From assembly GCA_041906185.1 (NCBI GenBank), contig JAYRJQ010000001.1, positions 186,001-250,000 on the forward strand: a stretch of DNA of 64,000 nt, read 5' to 3'. Source of the DNA: Roseateles_B sp041906185 (GTDB lineage: Bacteria > Pseudomonadota > Gammaproteobacteria > Burkholderiales > Burkholderiaceae_C). This document shows, in pieces, positions 62,257-64,000 of this stretch (position 1 is its first letter; the number at the start of each line of letters is the position of its first letter). A program made the position numbers and the translations under genes. The notes under the pieces were generated by a model. The model was given only the letters and a program-made list of their open reading frames with translations. It was not told the DNA's origin and ran no database searches.

Positions 62257-62275
62257 GGCCCAAATTTGGCCCAAG
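62257..62275. repeat. Right integrase arm-site-like repeat
   Basis: GGCCCAAATTTGGCCCAAG is an exact copy of 43461-43479, with a CCAAATTTGG palindrome inside. It lies 62 bases inside the right attachment core, and just upstream of the integrase start, so binding could also autoregulate integrase. Confidence 0.75.
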
Positions 62276-62337
62276 AATACGGGGCTCAATGCGAGAATTC
62301 AATAACCATGCTGGTTCTGCGCTCGCTCACTAGGGGT

Positions 62338-62382
62338 CTTGTAAGCGGTAGGTCATCAGTTCGAATCCGATAGCCGGCACCA
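62338..62382 (+). repeat. Right attachment site (attR core), displaced 3' end of tRNA-Thr
   Basis: 45-bp exact copy of the 3' part of tRNA-Thr, lacking the 5' half. It marks the chromosome-element junction. Confidence 0.95.
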
Positions 62383-62457
62383 CACCCATGAAGACACAGG
62401 CCTTGCGCCTGTGTTTTTCTTTGTGGGCGCGACGTCCCGGCGCCCGCCCCGCGCCGT

Positions 62458-62796
62458 TCAGCCCTGCACCTTGATCCGCACCCGGCTGGGCTGCAGCCCC
62501 TGCTCCTGCAAGCGGGCCTCCAGCCGCGGTTGCAGCTGGCGCAGCTTGGCCGCCACGGCCGCATTCGCCGCGAGCAGCGTCCAGCCCTCCTCGTCGATCG
62601 GGCCGGGCTTCACGAAGCGCGTCATTGCGCCCGGCAGCGCCGGGGCGACCAGGGCCATGCGGCGCTGCGACTCCTGCATCAGCACACCCAGGCGCGCCAG
62701 GCCCTGGTGCTGGGCCAGCGCCTGGCCGATGGGGGTCGGGTCGGGCACGGCGGGGCCGCCGGAGGGGGCGGCGTTGGGGGCGTCGGGTCTGCGCAT
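62458..62796 (-). CDS. DUF721 family protein, DciA-like
   Basis: 112 residues with the core RLGVLMQESQRRMALVAPALPGAM and WTLLAANAAVAAKLRQLQPRLEARL, matching DUF721/DciA. DciA loads the replicative helicase DnaB in bacteria lacking DnaC; whether this short form does so is unproved. Divergent from secA, as is common in betaproteobacteria. Confidence 0.8.
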   Translation of the reverse strand: MRRPDAPNAAPSGGPAVPDPTPIGQALAQHQGLARLGVLMQESQRRMALVAPALPGAMTRFVKPGPIDEEGWTLLAANAAVAAKLRQLQPRLEARLQEQGLQPSRVRIKVQG

Positions 62797-63168
62797 GCGC
62801 CTCAGTGTAGACCCGGAGCGCGCGCCCGGCCTCCCGAGGCAAAGGGAGGGAAGCCGGGTGCTAAACTCCGCCGGTTGTCCTCCGCCCTGGTCTTGCCGGC
62901 TGGCGGGCCCTGCGGGCGGCCTCCCGGTGCCTTTCCTGGCGCCTGACGCGACGGTGTCTGAACGGCTTCAGACACCGCCGGATACAGGAGGTGCGTCGAG
63001 CGGGCTTGCAAGTGGCCGTCATGCCCCGAGATGGAGGACCAGAACAAGGTTTCACGGGCCCGTCGCGCGCAGGCGCAGCGGGCCTGCCGTGCCAGCAGCC
63101 TGCCCAGCACAGAAGAATCACGAGCCTGGCGGGCCTGGTGCCAGCTCTTACCGTCCAAGAATCACTGC
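62797..63168. other. Gap before secA with a strong hairpin
   Basis: CGGTGTCTGAA-CGGC-TTCAGACACCG (62952-62977) is a perfect 11-bp stem about 190 bases before secA. No accepted gene lies here. It may be a leader structure or terminator; an AGGAG/GTG pair at 62986-62993 opens a 70-codon frame overlapping secA, but its codon use looks non-coding. Confidence 0.5.

Positions 63169-64000
<832 letters not shown>

Larger units (their letters stand above)
43333..62382. mobile_element. Integrative mobilizable element in tRNA-Thr (about 19 kb)
   Basis: The element is bounded by exact 45-bp direct repeats of the 3' end of tRNA-Thr and carries a tyrosine recombinase at the right end. It also has a shared 19-bp arm-like sequence at both ends, plasmid-type replication and mobilisation genes (putative Rep, MobC-like, relaxase) and one orphan DotA/TraY homologue. 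No VirB4, VirD4 or pilus genes are seen, so it should need a helper conjugation system. Chromosomal synteny (sspB-tRNA-Thr on the left; DUF721 gene and secA on the right) flanks it. Its AT-richer cargo at 57.4-60.9 kb is the RiPP-like cassette. Confidence 0.9.

Noticed and set aside
62286..62564. 92-codon minus-strand frame across the right attachment repeat
   Set aside because: Same false tRNA-derived peptide from the att copy, overlapping the DUF721 gene.

Overview
The window is GC-rich chromosomal DNA of a betaproteobacterium, most likely order Burkholderiales. That placement is an inference from gene content: an imuA-imuB-dnaE2 mutasome, a Liv-type transporter with two CoA ligases, hisI-hisE-tatABC, petABC-sspA-sspB and secA. 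No ribosomal RNA gene is present to fix the genus. Both ends cut genes: an unrecognised minus-strand gene on the left and secA on the right.

Region by region: (1) 1-8.3 kb, minus strand: a thioredoxin-like protein, two small unknown proteins and the SOS mutasome dnaE2, imuB and imuA, with a perfect LexA operator before imuA. (2) 8.5-10.0 kb: a GNAT acetyltransferase and a methyltransferase. (3) 10.0-19.9 kb: a Crp/Fnr-type regulator divergent from an operon with an AMP-dependent CoA ligase, a complete Liv-type ABC transporter and a phenylacetate-CoA-ligase-like enzyme. This is probably an uptake and activation system for an organic, possibly aromatic, acid. (4) 20.0-26.1 kb: a Bug-type binding protein, a putative Tat-exported binding protein, cupin, VOC protein, dtd, a cation efflux protein, argB and a HAD phosphatase. 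(5) 26.3-43.2 kb: housekeeping genes including a NarL-type regulator, slmA, a DUF815 ATPase, nudix, hisI-hisE, HIT, tatABC, a DegS-like protease, NIF3, pdxA, DUF1631, mscL, the bc1 complex petABC, and sspA-sspB, ending in tRNA-Thr(TGU).

(6) 43.33-62.38 kb: a 19-kb integrative mobilizable element inserted in the 3' end of tRNA-Thr. It is bounded by exact 45-bp direct repeats, with a tyrosine recombinase at the right end and a shared 19-bp arm-site-like sequence near both ends. It carries two small DNA-binding proteins and a putative replication protein. That gene contains a perfect DnaA box, iterons and palindromes, which look like an origin embedded in the coding sequence. A non-coding oriT candidate follows, then mobC and a relaxase with two genes nested in another frame. 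Further along are an orphan DotA/TraY homologue, a hairpin-rich non-coding stretch, a Cys-rich tandem-repeat exported protein and a CAP-domain lipoprotein. No other type IV secretion gene is present, so transfer would need a helper.

(7) The cargo next to the recombinase (57.4-60.9 kb) is visibly AT-richer than everything around it. It looks like a compact, possibly undescribed RiPP pathway: a 67-aa peptide with a GG-type leader and a duplicated SFTRT core motif, a radical SAM/SPASM enzyme, a protein with the His-x-Asp...His...Arg pattern of Fe(II)/2-oxoglutarate oxygenases, and an exported TraB/TIKI-like putative metallohydrolase. No transporter is encoded with it.

(8) After the island: a DUF721 (DciA-like) protein and the start of secA.
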